DNA from: Vulcanococcus limneticus LL
Lineage (GTDB): Bacteria > Cyanobacteriota > Cyanobacteriia > PCC-6307 > Cyanobiaceae
NCBI RefSeq assembly: GCF_002252705.1
Contig: NZ_NQLA01000032.1
Coordinates: 1 to 35,833 of the forward strand
DNA: 35,833 bases
Direction of reading: 5' to 3'
Shown here: one piece after another, positions 26,097 through 32,875 of the stretch
Layout: each line of letters begins with the position of its first letter
How positions within the stretch are numbered: position 1 is the stretch's first letter
Notes under the pieces: generated by a model
Seen by the model: the letters and a program-made list of their open reading frames with translations, nothing else
Databases searched by the model: none
Told to the model about the DNA's origin: nothing
Translations under genes and position numbers: made by a program

Positions 26097-26233
26097 TGGC
26101 CGTGCGGGATGGGCTGCGTCTGGGGGATCCGCGGCTGCCGCAGCACGCGGCCGCGACGGGACAGGCGCTGGTCGGCTAGGCGGAGCTTCAGGGTCTGATT
26201 GCCGATCTGCGCGACGCGATGGCCGGCGGCGAC
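26096..26233 (+). pseudogene. Peptide deformylase remnant (N-terminal fragment with internal stop)
   Basis: The ATG at 26096 overlaps the methyltransferase stop. The frame reads MAVRDGLRLGDPRLPQHAAA, then LVG, an in-frame TAG at 26177-26179, and continues in the same frame as AELQGLIADLRDAMAGGD. This follows the peptide deformylase N-terminus (LxxGDPRLR, then ELQxLIxDLxDTM). The catalytic GxGLAAPQ, EGCLS and HExDH motifs are missing because the sequence changes into the end of the opposing grrM gene. It is probably a decayed def copy, with deformylase activity supplied elsewhere. The assignment rests on about 45 residues. Confidence 0.6.
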
Positions 26234-26245
26234 AGTGAAGCAACC

Positions 26246-27427
26246 TCAGGCCGCCAGGCCCAGCTCCCGCTCCATGCCGGCCAGCACCACATCGGCCACC
26301 AGCTGGATGCGATAGCGGCAGGCCTGGGTCTCGCTGCAGTCGAACGTGCCCGCTTCCCAGTACTTGTTGCTGCCGGCACCGCCACCGCACAGGCCGAAGT
26401 AGGCGCAGCCGCTGCGGCAGCGCTCCACGCCGGAGTGGATCGCGCGGTGCACGCGCTGGAACTTCGGCGTGGCCGCCAGCTCCTCAAGGCTGGCTGTCAG
26501 CACGTTGCCGAAGGCGAAGTCGCCGTACTCGGCGGTGGGCACCGAGAGCAGCTCCGGATCAAATGTGGAGACGTTGCCGCGGGCATCCACATTCACGATC
26601 ACGAAGGGGGTGTTCATATCGGTGGCGGCCAGGCGCTGGTCGCTGCAGGCCAGGGCAGTGATCCCCTCGAACTCCCGCAGCCGCAGGGCATCGGGATCGG
26701 CCATCGACCGCTGCCAGAACCGCTCCAGGAAGGCGCGGTAGCGGCCCTCCCCATCGGGGCGCTCCAGGCTGGAGGCGGCGTTCTCGCCCTCGGTCTCCTC
26801 CATGTTGAAGCCCACGTCGGTGATGCCGTGCGCCACGAAGAAGTCGAAGAGCGCGTCGGCGTGGTCGAGGGCGTCGGCGGTGAGCACGCAGATCACCTGG
26901 AAGGGGATGGCACGGCGCTGCAGCCAGTCGATGCCGCGCATCACCGCCGCGTGGGTGGGCCGACCGGTGCGGGTGCGGCGATGGGCGTCGTGCAGGAAGG
27001 CGGGGCCGTCCATGCTCACCCCCACGTGGATGCCGTTGCGCTCGAAGCAGTCACACCAGGCGGCGTCGATCACCGTGGCGTTGGTCTGCAGCGACTGGGT
27101 GATGGTGTGGGGCGGCAGGCCGCGGTGCTCCAGGGCCTGCTGGATGCGGGCGGTGGCGGCGTCGTAAAAGGCGATCGGCATGGTGAGCGGCTCGCCCGCA
27201 TGCCAGAGCAGGTTGAAGCCCCCATCCTGGTAGGGGCTGTCGAGCACCCGGGCCAGGGCGGCATCCAGCACCTCGAACGGCAGCCGGCTGCGGTCGTCGC
27301 GGTTGGGCAGGTAGCAGTAGTCGCAGTCGAGGTTGCAGAAGGGGGTGGGCTGCAGCACCAGCAGCCGCACGGGCCCGAAGGCCGGGGGAGAGGCCTCGCT
27401 CACCAGCTCACGCACCCGCTCCGTCAC
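26246..27427 (-). CDS. grrM: GrrM/OscB-type cyclophane-forming radical SAM peptide maturase
   Basis: A 393-residue radical SAM enzyme. The [4Fe-4S] cluster motif CNLDCDYC is at Cys31, Cys35 and Cys38. LLWHAGEPLTMPIAFY is the GxEP-type SAM motif, and SLQTNAT and VGVSMDGP continue the barrel. The C-terminal SPASM-like Cys cluster (CRSGCAYFGLCGGG, then FDCSETQACRYR) binds auxiliary clusters. This pattern matches GrrM (TIGR04261; OscB in the three-residue cyclophane enzymes), which joins an aromatic side chain to the beta-carbon of the residue two positions later. The GTG start at 27427 overlaps the grrA stop as GTGA, so precursor and maturase are coupled. Confidence 0.93.
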   Translation of the reverse strand: MTERVRELVSEASPPAFGPVRLLVLQPTPFCNLDCDYCYLPNRDDRSRLPFEVLDAALARVLDSPYQDGGFNLLWHAGEPLTMPIAFYDAATARIQQALEHRGLPPHTITQSLQTNATVIDAAWCDCFERNGIHVGVSMDGPAFLHDAHRRTRTGRPTHAAVMRGIDWLQRRAIPFQVICVLTADALDHADALFDFFVAHGITDVGFNMEETEGENAASSLERPDGEGRYRAFLERFWQRSMADPDALRLREFEGITALACSDQRLAATDMNTPFVIVNVDARGNVSTFDPELLSVPTAEYGDFAFGNVLTASLEELAATPKFQRVHRAIHSGVERCRSGCAYFGLCGGGAGSNKYWEAGTFDCSETQACRYRIQLVADVVLAGMERELGLAA

Positions 27428-27888
27428 CAGTGGTTGCGCCAGCCGCTGTTGCCGTTGAACCAGCCGCCATTGCGGAAGCCACCGTTGCGGAAGCCGCCGT
27501 TGTAGAAGCCGCCGTTACGGAAGCCGCCGTTGTAGAAACCGCCGTTGCGGAAGCCTCCATTGCGGAAGCCGCCGTTGACCCAGCCAATCCCCGGCCCGTT
27601 GACGAACACCCGCGCCAGGGCGTCCGCCGGCAGGCCAGTCGGGGGCGCCTCAGCGGCCTGGGAGGCCTCGGCAGTTTCGCTCTCGTGCCCCTGGCGCTCC
27701 CGCACGGCGGCGGCAATGCGGCGTAGCCGCGCATCCAGGCTGGCGGCCGTCTCCCCCGCCGGTGGCGGGGCGTCAGGGACGCTCGGCTGGGAGGCCAGCC
27801 CCGTCGCGAGCGCCGCCGCGGCATCGAAGGGCAGCGAGGCCGAGATCAGCAGGATGCCGAACAGGCGGGAGCGGGAAAAGAACGCCAT
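27424..27888 (-). CDS. grrA: GrrA/OscA glycine-rich-repeat secreted precursor peptide
   Basis: A 154-residue protein with a signal peptide (MAFFSRSRLFGILLISASLP, cleavage probably near residue 27). A low-complexity linker (residues 30-90) precedes a C-terminal repeat. From residue 103 the sequence is a five-residue tandem repeat, aromatic-X-Asn-Gly-Gly: WVN, FRN, FRN, FYN, FRN, FYN, FRN, FRN, WFN, then an offset WRN at 150-152, ending HW. A possible extra FVN lies at 95-97. Each aromatic-X-Asn triad is a candidate three-residue cyclophane made by GrrM. The predicted product is an exported rigid multi-ring peptide. Its function is unknown. Confidence 0.93.
   Translation of the reverse strand: MAFFSRSRLFGILLISASLPFDAAAALATGLASQPSVPDAPPPAGETAASLDARLRRIAAAVRERQGHESETAEASQAAEAPPTGLPADALARVFVNGPGIGWVNGGFRNGGFRNGGFYNGGFRNGGFYNGGFRNGGFRNGGWFNGNSGWRNHW
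27454..27582 (-). repeat. 15-bp tandem repeat encoding the aromatic-X-Asn-Gly-Gly units of GrrA
   Basis: Nine near-identical 15-base units run head to tail, each coding one repeat residue block. Synonymous differences (GGC, GGT and GGA for Gly; FYN versus FRN alternation) show that some units have drifted. Such tandem DNA can change copy number by slippage or unequal recombination. Confidence 0.9.
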
Positions 27889-27947
27889 CGGAACGGAGCC
27901 GGGGTGGAAGCAGAGCAGGACGTGCGCAGGGCCGCGGGGCCCGCAGC

Positions 27948-28970
27948 TCAGGGAGCCGGGCGGCGGGAGGCCGTCGCGGCTGGCAGGGGCCGGATCGCCT
28001 CCACCCCCAGTAACACCGTTTCGAAGTAAGCGCGGATCCGATCCTGCGGCAGTTTGAGGGCACTGCCTGGCCCGAGCCAGCGATCAACCGCCGCCACCGC
28101 CTCGGGCTGACCGTCGAGGTAATCCTGCAGCAGACGGGCGATGGCCAGGTTCGCCAGGTTGCGGAAGGGGGAGTCGTTCTCCGGCACCAGACAGGCCACC
28201 GCGTAGCGCTCGTAGGGCAGCTCCGGCGTGAGCGCCAGGCCGCTGGCCCCCCGGGCATTCACCAGGCCGGCCAGCAGCGAGGAATCGCCGATCACGCCCT
28301 CCACCCGCGCCGCCAGCAGAGCGTTGACGGCCTCCGCCAGGGTCGGGAAGGGCACCACCCGGGCGGCGGGCTGCATGCCGCGCAGCTCGGTCTCGGCCAG
28401 GGAGTCGCGCACCACGCCGATGGCCCGGCCCGCCAGGGCCTCCGGTGCGCCGTCAAAGCGGCCGGCGGGGGCCAGCAGGCGCAGACCGGAGAGGCCGATC
28501 GGCAGGGAGAAATCGACCGTCATGTCGCGCTCCCAGGAGAAGGGCACCCCGCAGGCCAGATCGGCCTTGCCCTGGGCGATGCGCTGGCCCAGGGTCGCCG
28601 GGTCGGTGACGGGCTGAAAACGCAGCGACACCGGCCGGCCCACGGCCGCGGCCAGCTCGGCCGCGATCCGACGGGCCACCACCACCCCATAGCCCTGGGG
28701 CTGGCCCTGGCCGTCGCGGCTGAGCAGCGGTGGCTGGGCGGGATCGCCGATCAGCACCAGCTGGCCGGTACGGGCGACGCGATCCACCACGCCCTCGGCC
28801 CGGGCCTGGGCCACCGGCGCCAGCAACGCCAGCAACCCCAGGGCCGCGATGCCGGCACGCAACCGGGAGGGAATCGACAGGACGGGGCGCGGCAAGGGGC
28901 GTGCGGCGAAGTCCGGCCTCAGTGTGGGAAGCGCCAGCGCGTTTGCATCCCGGATACGGGGTTTCTTCAT
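27948..28970 (-). CDS. grrP: GrrP orphan periplasmic substrate-binding protein
   Basis: A 340-residue amino-acid-binding-protein-like fold (TIGR04262, found beside GRR systems). The hydrophobic signal (LRAGIAALGLLALLAPVAQA) ends near residue 58; after VVDRVARTGQLVLIGDPAQPPLL, FSWERDMTVDFSLPI, GRAIGVVRDSLAE and GVIGDSSLLAGLV mark the bilobal fold. ATG 28970 gives a 36-residue pre-signal stretch. A TTG at 28862 would start right at the signal and is a reasonable alternative. No permease or ATPase is adjacent, so it is an orphan. It lies upstream of grrA with a 59-base gap and may bind a ligand of the GRR pathway. Confidence 0.9.
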   Translation of the reverse strand: MKKPRIRDANALALPTLRPDFAARPLPRPVLSIPSRLRAGIAALGLLALLAPVAQARAEGVVDRVARTGQLVLIGDPAQPPLLSRDGQGQPQGYGVVVARRIAAELAAAVGRPVSLRFQPVTDPATLGQRIAQGKADLACGVPFSWERDMTVDFSLPIGLSGLRLLAPAGRFDGAPEALAGRAIGVVRDSLAETELRGMQPAARVVPFPTLAEAVNALLAARVEGVIGDSSLLAGLVNARGASGLALTPELPYERYAVACLVPENDSPFRNLANLAIARLLQDYLDGQPEAVAAVDRWLGPGSALKLPQDRIRAYFETVLLGVEAIRPLPAATASRRPAP

Positions 28971-29040
28971 GGGCCCCGCTGCGGCGGAAGACGCGTGCGG
29001 CGGGCCGTGTCTAGCTTGCGGGCCCAGTGCCACGCGCCGC

Positions 29041-29802
29041 ATGGCCCCCCTTGCCTCCCTGCCCCAGCACGGCTGGGCCCTGCTGCGCCGCACCCCACCG
29101 CTGGTGTTCGCCATGGCGGTGCTGGGGGTGGGGCTGATCGGGGCCAGCACCGTGCTCGTGAAGGGCATCCGCCAGGCCAACGACACGATCACCGTGACCG
29201 GCACCAGCACCGAGCGGATCCGCAGCGACTACGTCGACTGGTCGGTGGAGGTGCGCCAGGGCGGGGCCAGCCAGCAGGCGGCCTACCAGTCCCTGCAGCC
29301 CCTTGTGCAGCAGGTGGTGACCTTCCTCAAGGCGAAGGGGATCGCCGCAGACGAGCTGGAACTGGACGCGGTGGGCACGGAGAAGGAGGAGGTGCGCGAT
29401 CCCCGCACCGGCGAACTGCGCTCCACCAGCTGGACCGCCCGCCAGGCGGTGAAGGTGGGCAGCCGCGACGTGGAGAAGGTGCACCGCATTGCCGGCGAGA
29501 TCGGCGTGCTGATCGGCCAGGGGGTGCCGCTCACGATCAACCGCCCCGCCTACACCTTCACCGGGCTGGCGGAGAAGCGGGTGGAGATGCTGGCCAAGGC
29601 CACCCGCGACGCCCGGGCCAGGGCCCAGGCCATTGCCCGCGAGGCGGGCAGCGGCATCGGCGCCATCACCAACGCCGATACCGGCTCCTTCCAGATCACC
29701 GTGCCGGATTCCACCGAGACCAGCGACACGGGCTCCTACGACACCACCACAATCCAGAAGGACATCACCGCCGTGATGGCCGTGACCTTCCGGGTGGACT
29801 GA
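29041..29802 (+). CDS. SIMPL-domain (DUF541) membrane-anchored protein
   Basis: A 253-residue protein. The N-terminal segment LVFAMAVLGVGLIGASTVLV is a signal anchor. The SIMPL domain begins DTITVTGTSTERIRSDYVDWSVEV and includes LELDAVGTEKEEVRDPRTGELRS, RQAVKVGSRDVEKVHRIAGE and KRVEMLAKATRDARARAQAI. Family members are periplasmic or outer-membrane-associated; a role in signalling or membrane stress is suggested but not established. It diverges from grrP by 70 bases, so they may share regulation. It converges on nadC with 7 bases between. Confidence 0.87.
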   Translation: MAPLASLPQHGWALLRRTPPLVFAMAVLGVGLIGASTVLVKGIRQANDTITVTGTSTERIRSDYVDWSVEVRQGGASQQAAYQSLQPLVQQVVTFLKAKGIAADELELDAVGTEKEEVRDPRTGELRSTSWTARQAVKVGSRDVEKVHRIAGEIGVLIGQGVPLTINRPAYTFTGLAEKRVEMLAKATRDARARAQAIAREAGSGIGAITNADTGSFQITVPDSTETSDTGSYDTTTIQKDITAVMAVTFRVD

Positions 29803-29809
29803 GCCGGGC

Positions 29810-30688
29810 TCAGGCCTCGAAGCGCATGCTGAGGTCCAGCCAGGAGCTGCGGGTGACCGGGGCGCTGGTGGAGACCAGGTCGATGCCGGTGGCCGCCACC
29901 GCCGCCAGCTGCTCGGGCTGCACGCCGGAGGCCTCCAGCACGACCCGGCCGCCGGCAGCACGACCAGCGGCCAACTCCCGCAGGCGAGGCACCAGCAGGC
30001 GCAACTCCGCCGGGGCGAATTCATCCAGCAGCACCCCATCGGCGCCGGCCGCCACGGCGGCCTCGGCCTCGGCGGCCGTCTCGGCCTCCACGATCACGCG
30101 GGCCGGCCAGGGGGCCGAGGCCCGCACGGCCGCGATCGCCGGGGCCACGCCGCCGGCCCAGGCCAGATGGTTCTCCTTGAGCATCGCCGCGTCGTCCAGG
30201 CCGAGGCGGTGGTTGACGCCGCCGCCGCAGCGCACGGCGTACTTCTCGAGGATGCGCAGGCCCGGGGTGGTCTTGCGGGTGTCGGCCAGGGCGACGCCCG
30301 TGCCGGCCAGCCGCGCCACCAGCTCGGCGGTGGCACTGGCGATACCGGAGAGGCGCATGGCCAGATTCAGCGCAGTGCGCTCCCCCGCCACCAGGGCCGC
30401 CGCCGAGCCCTCCAGGTCCAGCAGCCGCTGGCCCGCCACCACGGGCTCGCCGTCGGCCACCAGCAGCGTGATGGTCACCGCCGGATCCAGCAGCCGGAAC
30501 AGGGGCTCCACCAGCACGCCGCCGCAGAACAGGCCCGCCTGCTTGGCAATCCAGTGGGCCCGCCCGCCGCGGCCCAGCAGGGCGGGGGCGGTGAGGTCGC
30601 CGCGGCCGATGTCTTCGCTCAGCCAGGCGCGAAGCTGCGCCTCAAGACCGGGGTGGGCCAGCAGGGCCGCGGCGCAGGACGGGGACAT
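29810..30688 (-). CDS. nadC: Nicotinate-nucleotide pyrophosphorylase (quinolinate phosphoribosyltransferase)
   Basis: A 292-residue enzyme that turns quinolinate and PRPP into nicotinate mononucleotide in NAD synthesis. It begins with LSEDIGRGDLTAPALL, then LNLAMRLSGIASATAELV, ADTRKTTPGLRILEKYAVRCGGGVNHR (the catalytic core) and MLKENHL, and the PRPP-binding VVLEASGVQPEQLAAVAATGIDLVSTSAPV near the C-terminus. ATG 30688 gives a complete protein. The Coq4-like gene lies 22 bases upstream on the same strand and may be cotranscribed. Confidence 0.95.
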   Translation of the reverse strand: MSPSCAAALLAHPGLEAQLRAWLSEDIGRGDLTAPALLGRGGRAHWIAKQAGLFCGGVLVEPLFRLLDPAVTITLLVADGEPVVAGQRLLDLEGSAAALVAGERTALNLAMRLSGIASATAELVARLAGTGVALADTRKTTPGLRILEKYAVRCGGGVNHRLGLDDAAMLKENHLAWAGGVAPAIAAVRASAPWPARVIVEAETAAEAEAAVAAGADGVLLDEFAPAELRLLVPRLRELAAGRAAGGRVVLEASGVQPEQLAAVAATGIDLVSTSAPVTRSSWLDLSMRFEA

Positions 30689-30710
30689 TCTTCCCTTCTA
30701 CCCCAGGGCC

Positions 30711-31745
30711 TCAGACAGGCGACGAGGTAGCGGCCGGGGGTGGCGGGTACTCGGGCTCCCGGCCCCGGGGAAGCACGTTGAAGCGCTCGCGCACCAGGGC
30801 AAGCGGCTCGACGAAGTGCTCCCAGGGATCAATGCCGGCCAGTAGATCCACGTTCACCTGGGCGCCATGCTCGATACCGGCGAAGATTCGATCCACATCC
30901 AGCTGGTCGCGCTGGCCGGGGATGAAGGGCGACACGCCCAGCCCCAGCTCGAACTCCGCCAGGGCAAACATCAGCACGTAGAAGGGATCAGCCCGCTCGA
31001 AGCCGGCCTGGAAGCCGAGAACGGCCCCCTCTTCCGCCGCCGTGGTGCCATAGCCACCCAGCACGTGGCAGCAGTCGTGGTGCATCACCGGCGGGGGTGG
31101 GCCGCCCACCTCTCCGGGGAAACTGAAGCCGTTGTGGGTGATGAAGCTGGCGTAGGCCTGGCCAAAGCTGCCTGCGGGGTAGTCGAGCAGGGCGCGATAG
31201 CGGGCCGCCAGGGCGGGATCGCCCTGGCCCAGCAGCACCCGCGCCACCCCGAGGGCGCCCGCCAGGCCCTCGTCCCGCAGGGTGGCCCCCAGGGCCGGAG
31301 CCACGAAGCCGCGGCGGCCGATGTCGAGCCGCACCAGGGCCAGCTGGTGGGCCATCAACTGGCGGAAGGTCCGCACGGGGGCCGCATCCACGCCGAAGGC
31401 CCGGGCACTGGCCTCCAGCAGGGCCAGCTGGGCCTGGTTGGGCTCTCCGTCGAGCAGGGCGACCAGGGTCATGCCCCGCAGGATTCGCTCCCGCCACTGG
31501 GGATCGGGGTTCACATCCCGCACCCGCTCCGCCACGCGGATGGGATCGAGGCTGGGCAGCGTCTCCAGGTCCAGCTCGATCCGCAGCAGGTGGTCGCGCA
31601 CGCCGCGGATGGCGGCCAGGGCCTTGGGTGAGGGGCCGGCATCGGCGCAGTGGGCCACCGCCATCAGGGCGGCGAGGCCCGCCTCCCCAAGGACCTGGCG
31701 CTGTTCCGGAGGCAGCTGGATGCGAAAGTCGATCACGGGCCTCAC
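30711..31745 (-). CDS. Coq4-like protein with TerB-like N-terminal region
   Basis: A 344-residue protein. The C-terminal half (residues 165-320) carries the Coq4 signature: VMHHDCCHVLGGYGTTAAEEG near residue 221, that is HDxxH followed by Glu about 11 residues later, a likely metal site. LGFQAGFERADPF and GIEHGAQVNVDLLAGIDPWEHF follow, the latter a conserved cyanobacterial end. The N-terminal 150 residues (QLPPEQRQVLGEAGLAALMAVAHCADAG and QLALLEASARAFGVDAAPV) resemble TerB-type helical domains. Coq4 acts in ubiquinone synthesis in other organisms, but cyanobacteria use plastoquinone, so the substrate is unknown. GTG start at 31745. Confidence 0.75.
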   Translation of the reverse strand: MRPVIDFRIQLPPEQRQVLGEAGLAALMAVAHCADAGPSPKALAAIRGVRDHLLRIELDLETLPSLDPIRVAERVRDVNPDPQWRERILRGMTLVALLDGEPNQAQLALLEASARAFGVDAAPVRTFRQLMAHQLALVRLDIGRRGFVAPALGATLRDEGLAGALGVARVLLGQGDPALAARYRALLDYPAGSFGQAYASFITHNGFSFPGEVGGPPPPVMHHDCCHVLGGYGTTAAEEGAVLGFQAGFERADPFYVLMFALAEFELGLGVSPFIPGQRDQLDVDRIFAGIEHGAQVNVDLLAGIDPWEHFVEPLALVRERFNVLPRGREPEYPPPPAATSSPV

Positions 31746-31782
31746 ACCTTGGGACTCCCCCCAATGCTGGCGGCGATGGCCC

Positions 31783-32121
31783 TCAGTAGAGGCGGCTGCA
31801 GCCAGGGGTGGGCGTGAGCTTCAGCAGCGACCAGAGCGCCCCGTACTGGGCGGCGGAGAGCGAGAGTTCCTTCTGCATCAGGCCACCGGCAGGCGAACCG
31901 GGGGCCGCCGAGGCGCCGAGCTTGGTGTTCAGCTCCAGCAGCGGCCGGCAGATCTCTTCCAACGAGGTGTTGAGGTTCTCGACCGCTGGGGCCGGCCCGG
32001 CCGCGAGGGCGAGCAGCGCCGTCAGGCCCAGCAGGGCCCTGGAGATCCCGGGGCGGGAGCTGCCGATGAGGCCGGGCCATCCGGCGGCCGCCCCCTGGAT
32101 GCGGCGGTTTGCAATGCCCAT
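31783..32121 (-). CDS. Small secreted protein of unknown function
   Basis: A 112-residue protein with a signal peptide: charged residues, then RALLGLTALLALAAGPAPA, with cleavage probably before VENLN. The mature part (LNTSLEEICRPLLELNTKLGASAAP, LSLSAAQYGALWSLLKLTPTPGCSRLY) has two Cys that could pair. No family recognised. Being 37 bases upstream of the Coq4-like gene on the same strand, it may start that transcript. Confidence 0.6.
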   Translation of the reverse strand: MGIANRRIQGAAAGWPGLIGSSRPGISRALLGLTALLALAAGPAPAVENLNTSLEEICRPLLELNTKLGASAAPGSPAGGLMQKELSLSAAQYGALWSLLKLTPTPGCSRLY

Positions 32122-32215
32122 GGATACCCCTCAATGCCGGCAGTATCGGCGACGCTCACGGTGCGAGGCAGACGTGCGTCGCTGCCTCCGCATGATCAGC
32201 CGAACGCCCCATCCC

Positions 32216-32833
32216 ATGCAGTTCGACCCCTCCCGCCAATCCAAGGCCGACAACTACAACCTGATCACCAGCCTGGTGGTGCCGCGGCCGATCGCCTGGA
32301 TCACCAGCTTGAGCAAGGCCGGCGTGCCCAACCTGGCACCCTTCAGCTACTTCAACGTGGTGGGCAGTGACCCTCCCTATGTGGTGGTGAGCATCGGCCA
32401 GCGGAGCAGTGGTGAGCCGAAAGACACAGCCCGCAACATCCAGGACACCGGCGTGTTCGTGGTGAATCTGGTCACGGAGGAGCTGCTCGCCGCCATGAAC
32501 ATTTCAGCGGCGGATTTCCCGGCGGAGGAGAGCGAAGCGACGGCTGCGGGACTGGACCTGAGCCCCGGTATTCACGTCACCGCTCCGCGGCTGGCGGCGG
32601 CGCAGGCCAGCCTGGAGTGCCGGCTGCACCAGGTGCTGCCCCTGGGCTCCAACCAACTCGTGATCGCGGAGGTGGTGCTGTTCCATGTGGCCGACCAGCT
32701 GCTCGATCCACAGCAGCACGTCGCCGACTTCAGCCCCATCGGCCGGCTGGGGTCGCCCTCGCTGTACTGCCGCACCAGCGATCGCTTCGAGGTACCGCGC
32801 CTCTCCCATGCCCAGTGGCGCCAGCAGACCTGA
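32216..32833 (+). CDS. Flavin reductase family protein (FMN-binding split barrel)
   Basis: About 205 residues from ATG 32216 (MQFDPSRQSKADNYNLITSL). The flavin-reductase-like domain has VVPRPIAWITSLSKAGVPNLAPFSYFNVV, then VVSIGQRSSGEPKDTARNI, FVVNLVTEELLAAMN and LECRLHQVLPLGSNQLVIAEVVLFHV. It likely binds FMN and passes reducing equivalents or acts as an oxygenase partner. No oxygenase is adjacent. An in-frame ATG at 32192 is an alternative start. It converges on mnmE. Confidence 0.85.
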   Translation: MQFDPSRQSKADNYNLITSLVVPRPIAWITSLSKAGVPNLAPFSYFNVVGSDPPYVVVSIGQRSSGEPKDTARNIQDTGVFVVNLVTEELLAAMNISAADFPAEESEATAAGLDLSPGIHVTAPRLAAAQASLECRLHQVLPLGSNQLVIAEVVLFHVADQLLDPQQHVADFSPIGRLGSPSLYCRTSDRFEVPRLSHAQWRQQT

Positions 32834-32845
32834 GCGGCATCCCGG

Positions 32846-32873
32846 CGCCCCGAGCCCAGGCAGGCGCGGGGCG
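32846..32873. terminator. Hairpin between convergent flavin-reductase and mnmE genes
   Basis: CGCCCCG (32846-32852) and CGGGGCG (32867-32873) make a 7-bp stem with a 14-base loop in the 42-base convergent gap. It may act on both strands. Confidence 0.45.
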
Positions 32874-32875
32874 GG

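Noticed and set aside
27454..27582. Possible CRISPR array
   Set aside because: The repeats are contiguous 15-bp coding units without spacers and encode GrrA.
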